From: Mycobacterium sp. PS03-16
GTDB taxonomy: Bacteria; Actinomycetota; Actinomycetes; Mycobacteriales; Mycobacteriaceae
Length of the DNA: 64,000 bases
NCBI RefSeq assembly: GCF_004570325.1
Contig: NZ_SPQO01000001.1
Coordinates: 1 to 64,000, forward strand
Direction: 5' to 3'
Shown here: one piece after another, positions 9,459 through 18,049 of the stretch
How the letters are laid out: every line of letters begins with the position of its first letter
Position numbering within the stretch: the stretch's first letter is position 1
The notes under the pieces: generated by a model
The model's input: only the letters and a program-made list of their open reading frames with translations
Told to the model about the DNA's origin: nothing
Database searches by the model: none
Program-made: the position numbers and the translations under genes

Positions 9459-10571
9459 ATGACCGGGAGTCGCTGCCGCGGCTGTGGCGAACGCACGCTG
9501 CGCCGTGTTCTCGACCTGGGGACCGTGCCCGCCGCCGACCACTTCCCGCCCGCGGACACCCCGGTCGGTGGCGACGAGGCGGCGCATCCACTGGCCATGG
9601 ATCTGTGCCTGCTGTGCGGGCTCGCCCAGCTGGCCGACGACGACACGGTCACCGACGAGCCGCGCGGGGTGGAACCGCAGGCACTGCGCGATCAGGCGGC
9701 CCAGGCCGTCGCGCGGGTCGCGGCGGCCGGGTTGCTGACCGGGGCGACGGTCCGCGAGTTCGGCAGCCCGCACGGCGGCACCTGGGTGCCGCTGCTCACC
9801 GAGCGGGGCTTCACCCCGACCGACGGCCCGGCCGACGTCGTCCTCGACAGCTTCGGCATCATGCACGACCCCGATCAGCGCGCGGCGTTCGCGCAGCGGG
9901 CCACGGCGACCGCACCCGGCGGTGTGCTGCTGCTGCAGTACCACTCGCTGTCGGCGATCGTCGGGCAGGGACAGTGGAACGCGTTGCGCCACGGCCACTT
10001 CGCCTATTACTCGATGCCCGCGCTGATCGGTCTGCTGGCCGGCGCGGGGATGCGCGCGCTGACCGCGTGGACGTTCGACCTGTACGGCGGCACGGTGCTG
10101 GTGGCCGCCGTGCACGCCGCGAGCGGCGCAACCGAATCGGACGCGGTGGTGCAGCGCCTGTTGTCCGCGGACGCCGCATTGACGAATCCGGACACCGTCG
10201 GCGCCCTGCAACTGCGCGCCGACCGGCATGCGTTCGCGCTGCGCGAATGGCTCGAAGACCAGATGCTGGCCGGACGGCGGGTGTACGCCTACGGGGCGGC
10301 GTCGCGAGCGGTGGCGCTGTTCGCGCGCGCCGGGCTCAGCCGCGAGCACCTGGGCGCGGTGGCCGACGCGTCGGAGGCCAAGCACGGCAGGCGGATGCCG
10401 GGCACCGACATCCCGATCATCTCCCCGCAGGAGCTGGTCGGCGAGGATCCCGACGCCGTGGTGCTCACGCTGCCCGACCTGCTGCCCGAGGTGACCGCAC
10501 AGCTGCCGGAGCTGGCCGGCCGATGGGTCAGCGATGACCGCTTCGCCGAGCCGCGGCCCGAGAGGAGTTGA
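9459..10571 (+). CDS. C-methyltransferase-like protein with degenerate SAM motif
   Basis: A 370-residue paralogue of the first methyltransferase of this cluster: zinc knuckles CRGC and CLLC at the N-terminus, a central Rossmann-like domain, and a C-terminal domain with AYGAASRAVALFARAG and VADASEAKHGRRMPG. The SAM loop, EVASNDG in the paralogue, here reads EFGSPHGG, and the IYHEHFQYYT signature is replaced by LRHGHFAYYS. It could methylate a different position, or have lost catalysis and act as a partner. Start ATG at 9459 lies almost back to back with the RmlC-like gene. Confidence 0.72.
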   Translation: MTGSRCRGCGERTLRRVLDLGTVPAADHFPPADTPVGGDEAAHPLAMDLCLLCGLAQLADDDTVTDEPRGVEPQALRDQAAQAVARVAAAGLLTGATVREFGSPHGGTWVPLLTERGFTPTDGPADVVLDSFGIMHDPDQRAAFAQRATATAPGGVLLLQYHSLSAIVGQGQWNALRHGHFAYYSMPALIGLLAGAGMRALTAWTFDLYGGTVLVAAVHAASGATESDAVVQRLLSADAALTNPDTVGALQLRADRHAFALREWLEDQMLAGRRVYAYGAASRAVALFARAGLSREHLGAVADASEAKHGRRMPGTDIPIISPQELVGEDPDAVVLTLPDLLPEVTAQLPELAGRWVSDDRFAEPRPERS

Positions 10572-10577
10572 CGCACG

Positions 10578-11918
10578 ATGTCATTCGACCGTTCAGCGGC
10601 CCTGCAGGACCGGCTGCACCAGCTGGTGCCCGGCGGTGCGCACACCTACGCCCGCGGTTCGGACCAGTATCCCGAGCACATGACACCGGTGCTGACGCGC
10701 GGCGCGGGCTGCCGCGTCTGGGACGCCGACGGCAACTCCTACGTCGAGTACGGCATGGGGCTGCGGTCGGTGACGCTGGGACACGGTTACCGGCCGGTGG
10801 TCGACGCGGTGTGCCGCACCATCGCCGACGGCGTGAACTTCAGCAGGCCCACAGTGCTCGAGGTGTCGGCTGCCGAGGCGTTCCTCGACCTGGTGCCCGG
10901 TGCCGACATGGTGAAATTCGCCAAGAACGGCTCCGACGCCACCACGGCGGCGGTCCGGTTGGCCCGTGCGGTCACCGGCCGGGTCAAGGTCGCGGTGTGC
11001 GGGCAGCCGTTCTTCTCCACCGACGACTGGTTCATCGGCACCACACCGATGAACACCGGCATCCCCACCGCCCATGTCGAGTCCACCGTGCGGTTCGGCT
11101 ACAACGACCTCGAATCGGTGGCCGCGGCGCTGGCGGCCGGGGACGTCGCCTGCGTGATCCTCGAGGCGGCGACCGCCACCGCCGAACCGCAGCCCGGCTT
11201 CCTCGAAGGTGTGCGCGCGCTGTGCGACCGGCACGGCACGCTGCTGGTGTTCGACGAGATGATCACCGGGTTCCGCTGGGCGACGGGCGGTGCCCAGGCG
11301 GTGTACGGCGTCCGGCCGGACCTGTCGTGCTGGGGTAAGGCGATGGCCAACGGGTTCCCGCTCTCGGCGCTGGCCGGCCGGCGCGAGTACATGGAGCTGG
11401 GCGGTCTGCGCACCGAGGGCGACCGGGTGTTCCTGCTGTCCACCACGCACGGGCCCGAAACCGCCTCGCTCGCCGCCTATCTCGCGGTGGTCGAGGCGTA
11501 CCGCACCGAGGATCCGGTGGGCCGGATGGAGGAGGCCGGCCGGCGGCTCGCCGCCGGGGTGAGCGCCGCGGCCGCAGAGTTCGGCCTCGCCGACCACCTG
11601 CAGGTGATCGGCCGCCCGTCGTGCCTGGTGTTCATCACCCGCGACGCCGGCGGTGCGCCGTCGCAGGCCTACCGCACGCTGTTCCTGCAGGAGCTGTTGC
11701 GCCGCGGCGTGCTCGGCCAGTCGTTCGTCACCTCCGCCGCGCACGGCGCCGCCGACATCGACCACACGGTCGCCGCGGTGCGCGGCGCACTGCCGGTGTA
11801 CCGCCGGGCGATCGACGCCGGCTCCGTCGACGGGCTGCTCGAGGGCCGCCCGGTGGCGCCGGCGCTGCGCCGCACCGCCGCGCCGCGGTTCATCGCGCCG
11901 GTGGGCGCCGACGCCTGA
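10578..11918 (+). CDS. GSA-type class III aminotransferase of the sugar cluster
   Basis: A 446-residue PLP enzyme of aminotransferase class III, closest in layout to glutamate-1-semialdehyde aminomutase. It has the N-terminal PGGAHTYARG segment, the KNGSDATTAAVRLAR helix, the cofactor Asp in LVFDEMITGFR and the Schiff-base Lys in WGKAMANGFPLSALAGR. True HemL is encoded elsewhere in this window (32650-33966), so this copy is likely recruited to the sugar pathway, perhaps aminating a keto sugar. It sits 6 bp after the second methyltransferase and ends 7 bp from the convergent YCII gene. Family is sure, substrate unknown. Confidence 0.8.
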   Translation: MSFDRSAALQDRLHQLVPGGAHTYARGSDQYPEHMTPVLTRGAGCRVWDADGNSYVEYGMGLRSVTLGHGYRPVVDAVCRTIADGVNFSRPTVLEVSAAEAFLDLVPGADMVKFAKNGSDATTAAVRLARAVTGRVKVAVCGQPFFSTDDWFIGTTPMNTGIPTAHVESTVRFGYNDLESVAAALAAGDVACVILEAATATAEPQPGFLEGVRALCDRHGTLLVFDEMITGFRWATGGAQAVYGVRPDLSCWGKAMANGFPLSALAGRREYMELGGLRTEGDRVFLLSTTHGPETASLAAYLAVVEAYRTEDPVGRMEEAGRRLAAGVSAAAAEFGLADHLQVIGRPSCLVFITRDAGGAPSQAYRTLFLQELLRRGVLGQSFVTSAAHGAADIDHTVAAVRGALPVYRRAIDAGSVDGLLEGRPVAPALRRTAAPRFIAPVGADA

Positions 11919-11925
11919 CGCGGCG

Positions 11926-12237
11926 CTAACCCGTTGTGCCGCCGAGAATCTCGAACACCTCGAACGTGTTCACCCCGGCCAGCACCGACGGGTCGCGGCG
12001 GCCGATCTCGAGCACCTCGGCCCGGTCGGCGGCGCGCAGCACACCCAGGCCCCACACGCCCTCCGGGTCGGCGACCGGACCGTAGACCACCACCTGGCCG
12101 CGCTCGAGCAGGTCGCGCCAGTAGTCCTGGTGCCCGGCCATCGCCTGCTGCTCGTCCGGGGTCATGGTCTGCGCGAAATCGGCCCGCGGCGGGACGAGCT
12201 TGAACAGGAACAGCGCTCGGGCGTCCGGCGCGGTCAC
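11926..12237 (-). CDS. YCII-domain protein
   Basis: A 103-residue protein of the YciI-like ferredoxin-fold family. After an N-terminal strand with [12 protein letters not shown] it has [16 protein letters not shown], the conserved His region of the family, then [12 protein letters not shown] and a C-terminal strand. Members are small dimeric proteins of mostly unknown activity. The GTG at 12237 overlaps the stop of the upstream gene by 4 bp (GTGA), so the two are co-translated. A longer frame to 12297 is available but would overlap the neighbour by 64 bp and is unlikely. Confidence 0.75.
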   Translation of the reverse strand: MTAPDARALFLFKLVPPRADFAQTMTPDEQQAMAGHQDYWRDLLERGQVVVYGPVADPEGVWGLGVLRAADRAEVLEIGRRDPSVLAGVNTFEVFEILGGTTG

Positions 12238-13070
12238 TGCGCGGCCCGCGTCGCCGGATGCACCGCGATCAGCCCGAGGCCGCTGCGCCGCTTGCACATC
12301 GCCGCGAGCTCGGCGTAGGCCTTCTCGCCGAGCAGCTCGGTCAGCTCAGGGCCGTACGACTCGTAGACCGGCCGCGCGCCGACGTGCGCGGCCGGGTCGC
12401 CGGTGCAGTACCAGTGCAGGTCGGCGCCGCCCTCACCCCACCCGCGGCGGTCGTACTCGGTGATCCAGGTCTTGAGGATCTCGGTGCCGTCGGGCCGCGT
12501 CACCCACTCCTGGCTGCGGCGGATCGGCAGCTGCCAGCACACGTCCGGCTTCATCGTGAGCGGTTCGACGCCGATCTTGAGCGCCTTGCTGTGCAGTGCG
12601 CAGCCGATGCCCGCCTTGAAACCGGGCCGGTTGAGGAAGATGCACGCGCCCTTGTACTTGCGCGTCCGCAGGTTCGGCTTGTCGTCGTACTCGTCCATCT
12701 CCAGGTAGCCCTTCTTGCCCAGGCCCTTGTCGCGGAACTGCCAGTCGTCGTCGGTGAGCTGGCTGACCGCGTCGTCGAGGCGGGCGCGATCGTCGTCGTC
12801 GGACAGGAACGCCCCGTGCGAACAGCAACCGTCATCGGGCCTGCCCTCGACCGTGCCCTGACAGGCCGGCGTGCCGAACACGCACGTCCACCGCGACAGC
12901 AACCAGGTCATGTCCGCGGCGATCAGGTGCTCGGGATTGTCGGGGTCGAAGAACTCGACCCACTCCCGGGCGAAGTCCGGTTCGACCTCCCCGGGATGGT
13001 CGGGGTCGCGCTTGACGCCAGCGCGGAACGCCGTCTCAGTCACGGGAATCCACGCTACTCCGCGACGCAC
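12234..13070 (-). CDS. Cysteine-rich conserved protein (Rv0495c-like)
   Basis: A 278-residue cytoplasmic protein with about nine cysteines in short motifs ([34 protein letters not shown]), suggesting a metal or iron-sulfur site. Its position before the exopolyphosphatase gene matches Rv0495c. No catalytic family is recognised. Another GTG-type start may lie inside, since the sequence before [14 protein letters not shown] is poorly conserved in memory. It heads a two-gene unit with the YCII gene and is divergent from ppx, the two starts being 70 bp apart. Confidence 0.75.
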   Translation of the reverse strand: MRRGVAWIPVTETAFRAGVKRDPDHPGEVEPDFAREWVEFFDPDNPEHLIAADMTWLLSRWTCVFGTPACQGTVEGRPDDGCCSHGAFLSDDDDRARLDDAVSQLTDDDWQFRDKGLGKKGYLEMDEYDDKPNLRTRKYKGACIFLNRPGFKAGIGCALHSKALKIGVEPLTMKPDVCWQLPIRRSQEWVTRPDGTEILKTWITEYDRRGWGEGGADLHWYCTGDPAAHVGARPVYESYGPELTELLGEKAYAELAAMCKRRSGLGLIAVHPATRAAQ

Positions 13071-13140
13071 CCACCCCGCGGCTGATGGCGAAGGGGTGTC
13101 GGCGCGCGGCTGAGCAGGGGGGACGGGCTAGGTTGGAGGT

Positions 13141-14169
13141 GTGCGACTGGGTGTGCTCGACGTGGGCAGCAATACCGTCCACCTGCTGGTGGTCGATGCG
13201 CGGCGTGGCGGTCACCCGACCCCGATGAGTTCGACGAAGGCCTCGCTGCGGCTGGCCGAGGCGATCGACGACTCCGGCAAGCTGACCCGCAAGGGCGCCG
13301 ACCGGTTGATCGACACCGTCGACGAATTCGCCAAGATCGCCGCGAGTTCGGGCTGCGCGGAGATGATGGCGTTCGCCACATCGGCGGTCCGCGACGCCAC
13401 GAACTCCGAGGATGTGCTGGCCCGGGTGCTCGCCGAGACCGGCGTGCGGCTGCGGGTGCTCAGCGGTGTCAACGAATCCCGGCTGACGTTCCTGGCGGTC
13501 CGCCGCTGGTACGGCTGGAGTGCGGGCCGCATCATCAACATCGACATCGGCGGCGGCTCCCTGGAACTGTCCAGCGGCGTCGACGAGGAACCCGACGTCG
13601 CGCTGTCGCTCCCGCTGGGGGCGGGCCGGCTCACCCGCGAGTGGCTGCCCGACGACCCGCCGGGCCGGCGCCGGGTGGCGATGCTGCGCGACTGGCTGGC
13701 CACCGAACTGTCCGAGGCCAGCGCCGAGGTCCTCGACGCGGGCAGCCCGGACCTCACGGTCGCGACGTCGAAGACCTTCCGCAGCCTGGCCCGGCTGACC
13801 GGCGCGGCGCCGTCGGGTGCCGGACCGCGGGTGAAGCGGACCCTGACGGCCACCGGGTTGCGGCAGCTCATCGCGTTCATCTCTAGGATGACCGCGGCCG
13901 ACCGAGCGGAATTGGAAGGGGTGAGTGCCGATCGCGCGCCGCAGATCGTGGCCGGGGCCCTGGTGGCCGAGGCCAGTATGCGGGCGCTCGGAATCGAGTC
14001 CGTGGACATCTGTCCGTGGGCGTTGCGGGAGGGATTGATTCTGCGCAAACTCGACAGTGAGGCCGACGGGAGTCCGTTCGTCGGCGGCGCGGACGATCTC
14101 ACCGCGATGCAGACGCCCACGCGAGATGCTGGACGAGAGGTTCTCCGGCCGAAAGGCAGCACACGATGA
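13141..14169 (+). CDS. Exopolyphosphatase of the Ppx/GppA family (Rv0496-like)
   Basis: Hydrolyses terminal phosphate of polyphosphate; the family also acts on pppGpp, and the M. tuberculosis orthologue Rv0496 is described as an exopolyphosphatase. The 342 residues form an ASKHA fold: phosphate loop DVGSNTVHLLV at the N-terminus, the catalytic region FATSAVRDATNSEDVL, and the second phosphate loop IDIGGGSLELS. It is the short, single-domain-pair form without the C-terminal HD extension. GTG start follows TTGGAGG; a TAGGTT hexamer at 13129-13134 could be a -10 element. The stop overlaps the next ATG. Confidence 0.9.
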   Translation: MRLGVLDVGSNTVHLLVVDARRGGHPTPMSSTKASLRLAEAIDDSGKLTRKGADRLIDTVDEFAKIAASSGCAEMMAFATSAVRDATNSEDVLARVLAETGVRLRVLSGVNESRLTFLAVRRWYGWSAGRIINIDIGGGSLELSSGVDEEPDVALSLPLGAGRLTREWLPDDPPGRRRVAMLRDWLATELSEASAEVLDAGSPDLTVATSKTFRSLARLTGAAPSGAGPRVKRTLTATGLRQLIAFISRMTAADRAELEGVSADRAPQIVAGALVAEASMRALGIESVDICPWALREGLILRKLDSEADGSPFVGGADDLTAMQTPTRDAGREVLRPKGSTR

Positions 14170-15272
14170 CAGAACCAGACAACAGCTCCAGCAACACCCG
14201 GCCCATCTCGGTGGCCGAGTTGCTCGCCAAGAACGGCACCATCGGCGCGCCGCCCGTCGGCGGCAGGCGCCGCAGGCGGCGCGGTAACAGCGACGCCGTG
14301 ACCGTCGCCGAACTCACCGGTGAGATCCCCATCGTCACCGACCGCCCGCGCGACGCCCATGCCGACGACGAGACGGGCCGCATCCCGGTCAACGGTTCGG
14401 CCCCGACGGCGACCGCCGAGCCCGCCGCGGCCCCCGAGCCAGAGCACACCGACGCCCCCGACGAGGCCGTCGACACCGCCGAGGCGCCCGACACCGCCGA
14501 CGCGGTGGCCGAGCCGCCCGCCGACAGCGCTGACACCGCCGAGGCGCCGGAGTCCGCCGAGGCCGAGCTCGCCGACGAGGCCGACCGCGCCGACGCCGCC
14601 GAGGCCGACTACGCCGCCCACCTCGAGGCGCGCGCGTCGGACCCCGAGCCGCTGGACTTCACGCCGGCCCCGCGCCGGCCGCGGGCACCGAAGGACGACG
14701 ACGGTGACCGCGGCGCCGAGGAGATGAGCCCCGATCCGCTCCTCGACGACTCGGCCGACGAACTCGACGAGCCCGCGACGCTGGAGCGCTCCGACACCGA
14801 CGACGACGAGCTGCCGTCCTATCTGCGCTCGACCGCCGGACCGCTGTTCGGCGGGCAGACCGTCGCCGACGACCTCGCCCGCCGCGGTGACACCACGGCC
14901 GACGACCTCGACACCGCCGATGCCGACGACCTCGACCGAGACCTCGACCCGGCCCTGGATGCGGATGCCGAGCGGGAGGACCGCGCGTCCGCCGCGGCCG
15001 ACGGCCGCGGGTCGGCGTTCCTGCGCGGCGCGTGGATCGTCGGCCAGTGCGTGATCGCGGTCGCGTTCGGCGCGGGTCTGTTCATCGCCTTCGACCAGCT
15101 GTGGAAGTGGAACAACATCGTCGCGCTGGTGCTGTCGGTGTTGGTCATCCTCGGCCTGGTGGTCGGGGTGCGGGTGGTGCGCAAGACCGAGGACATCGGC
15201 AGCACGCTGATCGCCGTGGCCGTCGGGGCACTGGTCACCCTCGGGCCGCTGGCGCTGTTGCAGTCGGGCTAG
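14166..15272 (+). CDS. Acidic low-complexity membrane protein (Rv0497-like)
   Basis: A 368-residue protein in three parts. The first 60 residues are basic and repeat a short motif, ISVAELLAKNG and later VTVAELTGEIP. Residues about 75-270 are almost only Ala, Asp, Glu, Pro and Thr, with loose repeats of DTAEAPD type. The last 90 residues contain three predicted transmembrane helices (WIVGQCVIAVAFGAGLFIAF, NIVALVLSVLVILGLVVGV, TLIAVAVGALVTLGPLALL). It is coupled to ppx by an ATGA overlap. The function is unknown; the disordered region suggests a cytoplasmic or envelope scaffold. Confidence 0.8.
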   Translation: MTEPDNSSSNTRPISVAELLAKNGTIGAPPVGGRRRRRRGNSDAVTVAELTGEIPIVTDRPRDAHADDETGRIPVNGSAPTATAEPAAAPEPEHTDAPDEAVDTAEAPDTADAVAEPPADSADTAEAPESAEAELADEADRADAAEADYAAHLEARASDPEPLDFTPAPRRPRAPKDDDGDRGAEEMSPDPLLDDSADELDEPATLERSDTDDDELPSYLRSTAGPLFGGQTVADDLARRGDTTADDLDTADADDLDRDLDPALDADAEREDRASAAADGRGSAFLRGAWIVGQCVIAVAFGAGLFIAFDQLWKWNNIVALVLSVLVILGLVVGVRVVRKTEDIGSTLIAVAVGALVTLGPLALLQSG

Positions 15273-15279
15273 CCGCCCG

Positions 15280-16125
15280 GTGCGCCCCGCCATCAAGGTC
15301 GGTCTGTCGACGGCCTCGGTCTATCCGCTGAGGACCGAGGCCGCTTTCGAGTACGCCGCCCGCCTCGGCTACGACGGGGTCGAGCTGATGGTGTGGGCCG
15401 AGGCGGTCAGCCAGGACGTCGATGCGGTGGCCAAGCTGTCCGAGCGCTACGGGGTGCCGGTGCTGTCCGTGCACGCGCCGTGCCTGCTGATCTCGCAGCG
15501 GGTCTGGGGTGCCAACCCGATCACCAAACTCGACCGCAGCGTCCGGGCGGCCGAACAGCTGGGCGCGCAGACCGTCGTCGTGCACCCGCCGTTCCGGTGG
15601 CAGCGGCGCTACGCCGAGGGCTTCACCGAACAGGTCGCCGAACTCGAGGCCGGCAGCGACGTGCTGGTCGCGGTCGAGAACATGTTCCCGTTCCGCGCGG
15701 ACCGGTTCTTCGGCGCCGGGCAGACCTCGATCGAGCGGATGCGCAAACGCGGGGGCCGGCCCGGGCCGGGCATCTCGGCGTTCGCGCCGTCGTATGACCC
15801 GCTGGACGGCAACCACGCGCACTACACGCTGGATCTGTCCCATACCGCGACCGCGGGCACCGATGCGCTCGACATGGCGCGGCGGATGGGAGACGGCCTG
15901 GTGCACCTGCACCTGTGCGACGGCAGCGGCGCGTCGGCCGACGAGCACCTGGTGCCGGGCCGCGGCACCCAGCCGACCGTCGAGGTGTGCGAGATGCTGG
16001 CTGCGAGCGACTTCGCCGGCCATGTGATCCTCGAGGTGACCACGTCGGGCGCCCGCACGGCCGGCGAACGCGAGGCGCTGCTGCGCGAGTCGCTGCAGTT
16101 CGCCCGCGCGCACCTGCTGCGCTGA
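15280..16125 (+). CDS. Xylose isomerase-like TIM barrel protein (Rv0498-like)
   Basis: A 281-residue member of the AP endonuclease 2/sugar phosphate isomerase-epimerase superfamily. Barrel landmarks are GYDGVELMVW, VLSVHAPCLLI, VVVHPPFRW, LVAVENMFPF (metal Glu), TLDLSHTATAG (metal Asp/His) and HLHLCDGSG, ending with ILEVTTSG. These residues would bind a divalent metal. GTG start 7 bp after the preceding stop suggests one operon from ppx through this gene. The substrate is unknown; DNA repair is less likely than sugar isomerisation, but I cannot decide from sequence. Confidence 0.82.
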   Translation: MRPAIKVGLSTASVYPLRTEAAFEYAARLGYDGVELMVWAEAVSQDVDAVAKLSERYGVPVLSVHAPCLLISQRVWGANPITKLDRSVRAAEQLGAQTVVVHPPFRWQRRYAEGFTEQVAELEAGSDVLVAVENMFPFRADRFFGAGQTSIERMRKRGGRPGPGISAFAPSYDPLDGNHAHYTLDLSHTATAGTDALDMARRMGDGLVHLHLCDGSGASADEHLVPGRGTQPTVEVCEMLAASDFAGHVILEVTTSGARTAGEREALLRESLQFARAHLLR

Positions 16126-16152
16126 GACGCGCCGAGGACACGAAGGAGTCCC

Positions 16153-16983
16153 ATGTCCGGATCGATCCTGTTCACCGACGCGATGGCGCTCGAAGCCCGC
16201 GGTGACGGCGTCTACGCCGGGGTGCTCAACGAGCACTGGACCATCGGGCCGAAAGTGCACGGCGGGGCGATGCTCGCGCTGTGCGCGAACGCGGCCCGCA
16301 CCGAACACGGCGGCTCGGGAGATCCGCACAGCGGTGTCGAGCCCATCGCGATCTCGGGCAACTTCCTGTGGGCGCCGGACCCGGGACCCATGGAGGTCGT
16401 CACCACGGTGCGCAAACGGGGCCGCCGGGTCAGCCTGATCGACGTGGAGCTCAACCAGGGCGACCGGACAGCCGTGCGGGTCGCGGTGACGCTCGCCGAA
16501 CCCGAGCACGAGGCGCCGCCGCTGCTGTCGGCCAACCCCGTGGTGCCGCTGATGACGCCGGAGCCGCCGCCGGGGCTGGAGCCGATCGGGCCGGGGCATC
16601 ACATGGCCGACATCGTCCACCTCGCCCACGGGTGTGACATTCGTCCCTCGCTGACCACGATGCGGCCGCGCTCCGACGGCGGTCCACCGGTGATCGAGTA
16701 CTGGGTGCGGCCCCGCGGCGCCGCGCCGGACGTCCTCTTCGCCCTCCTGTGCGGCGATGTGTCGGCTCCGGTGACGTTCGGGGTGAACCGGTTCGGCTGG
16801 GCGCCCACCGTGCAGCTGACGGCCTATCTGCGGGCCCGTCCGGCCGACGGCTGGCTGCGGGTCATCTGCACCACCACCCAGATCGGCCAGCAGTGGTTCG
16901 ACGAGGACCACGTCGTCGTCGACTGCGAGGGCCGCATCGTCGTGCAGAGCCGCCAGCTGGCGATGGTGCCCCCGGCCGGGTGA
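16153..16983 (+). CDS. Acyl-CoA thioesterase-like double hot-dog protein (Rv0499-like)
   Basis: A 276-residue protein with two hot-dog halves. The first has HWTIGPKVHGGAMLAL, in which the GG and helix fit thioesterase hot-dog folds, and the second has VNRFGWAPTVQLTAYLRA and TTQIGQQWFDEDHVVVDCEG, the common C-terminal signature of TesB/acyl-CoA thioesterase 3 types. Likely to hydrolyse or bind acyl-CoA in the cytosol. A GAAGGAG ribosome-binding site lies 6-7 bases before the ATG. Confidence 0.8.
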   Translation: MSGSILFTDAMALEARGDGVYAGVLNEHWTIGPKVHGGAMLALCANAARTEHGGSGDPHSGVEPIAISGNFLWAPDPGPMEVVTTVRKRGRRVSLIDVELNQGDRTAVRVAVTLAEPEHEAPPLLSANPVVPLMTPEPPPGLEPIGPGHHMADIVHLAHGCDIRPSLTTMRPRSDGGPPVIEYWVRPRGAAPDVLFALLCGDVSAPVTFGVNRFGWAPTVQLTAYLRARPADGWLRVICTTTQIGQQWFDEDHVVVDCEGRIVVQSRQLAMVPPAG

Positions 16984-17038
16984 GCCCGGCGCCGCGCCGG
17001 ATGAGTCGGCCCGGGCCGGACGTGCCATGCTTTGGCCC

Positions 17039-17911
17039 ATGGCCAGAATCGCGATCATCGGTGGCGGAAGTATGGGTGAGGCACTGCTGTCCGGGCTGCT
17101 CCGGGCAGGCAGGCAGGTCAAGGATCTGGTGGTCGCCGAGAAGCACCCGGAGCGCGCGAAATTCCTCGCCGACAAGCACTCCGTGCTGGTCACCTCGGTG
17201 GTGGAGGCCACCGACAACGCCGACTTCGTCATCGTCGCGGTGAAGCCCGCCGACGTCGAGCACGTCATCGACGACATCGCCGAGGCCGCCGCCAACGCCG
17301 AGACCGACACCGCCGAACAGGTCTTCGTCACCGTCGCGGCCGGCGTCACCACCGCCTACTACGAGAACAAGCTGCCCGCGGGTGCTCCGGTGGTGCGCGC
17401 GATGCCCAACGCCCCCGTGGTGGTGGGCGGCGGCGTCAGCGCACTGGCCCCGGGCCGGTTCGCGACGCCCGAGCACCTCAAGCAGGTCTCGGCGATCTTC
17501 GACGCGGTCGGCGGGGTGCTGACGGTGCCGGAGAACCAGCTCGACGCCGTCACCGCGGTCTCGGGGTCCGGGCCGGCGTACTTCTTCCTGATGGTCGAGG
17601 CGTTGGTCGACGCGGCCGTCGCCAACGGGCTGTCCCGGTCGGTGGCCACCGATCTGGTGGTGCAGACGATGGCCGGCTCCGCGGCGATGTTGCTGGAGCG
17701 GCTCGACGAGGCCCAGCCGGCCGGCGATGCGGCGATGGGCACCGCAATGGACACCACCGCCGCACAGTTGCGCGCTACGGTTACCTCACCGGCCGGCACC
17801 ACCGCGGCTGGTCTGCGCGAACTCGAGCGGGGTGGTCTGCGGGCGGCGGTGGCCAACGCCGTCGAGGCCGCGAAAAGCCGCTCTGAGCAGCTCGGAATTA
17901 CATCCGAGTAG
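17039..17911 (+). CDS. proC: Pyrroline-5-carboxylate reductase
   Basis: Last step of proline synthesis, reducing 1-pyrroline-5-carboxylate with NAD(P)H. The 290 residues show the N-terminal Rossmann loop IGGGSMGEALLSG, the VAVKPADVEHV region, and the family signature SGSGPAYFFLMVEAL with the following helix and TSPAGTTAAGL. I start at ATG 17039, where the protein begins MARIAIIGGG, rather than at the ATG four codons upstream. The gene stands alone with its own 43-bp upstream gap. Confidence 0.96.
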   Translation: MARIAIIGGGSMGEALLSGLLRAGRQVKDLVVAEKHPERAKFLADKHSVLVTSVVEATDNADFVIVAVKPADVEHVIDDIAEAAANAETDTAEQVFVTVAAGVTTAYYENKLPAGAPVVRAMPNAPVVVGGGVSALAPGRFATPEHLKQVSAIFDAVGGVLTVPENQLDAVTAVSGSGPAYFFLMVEALVDAAVANGLSRSVATDLVVQTMAGSAAMLLERLDEAQPAGDAAMGTAMDTTAAQLRATVTSPAGTTAAGLRELERGGLRAAVANAVEAAKSRSEQLGITSE

Positions 17912-17997
17912 TTCGCCGATTTCGGACTGATTAGCCCACACCCGTCGCAGTAACCCCACCTGCCACGCTATTCTCCTCGTGTATGCACGGGTCGGTG

Positions 17998-18019
17998 CCA
18001 GCGGTGGGGAAGCCGCTGG
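17998..18019 (+). promoter_or_regulatory. Leader hairpin upstream of the HTH gene
   Basis: A perfect 7-bp stem, CCAGCGG at 17998-18004 and CCGCTGG at 18013-18019, with an 8-base loop lies in the leader of the small HTH gene. TATTCT at about 17969 could be the -10 element of its promoter. No terminator-type U tract follows, so it may act on RNA stability or translation. Confidence 0.3.
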
Positions 18020-18049
18020 GACTGCCCGGGCCTGATGGATTGGGTTGCG

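Noticed and set aside
10578..11918. Second hemL
   Set aside because: Although GSA-like, it lacks the [11 protein letters not shown] start of true HemL, lies in the sugar cluster, and a canonical hemL is present at 32650-33966.
13212..15296. Open frame of 694 codons on the minus strand
   Set aside because: It is a GC-driven shadow over ppx and the Rv0497-like gene. Its sequence is Arg/Gly/Val-rich without any domain, and both plus-strand genes have strong family motifs and coupled starts.
15235..17352. Open frame of 705 codons on the minus strand
   Set aside because: It is antisense to three recognised genes (TIM barrel, thioesterase, proC) and has a low-complexity, His/Arg/Gly-rich composition, so it is not a gene.
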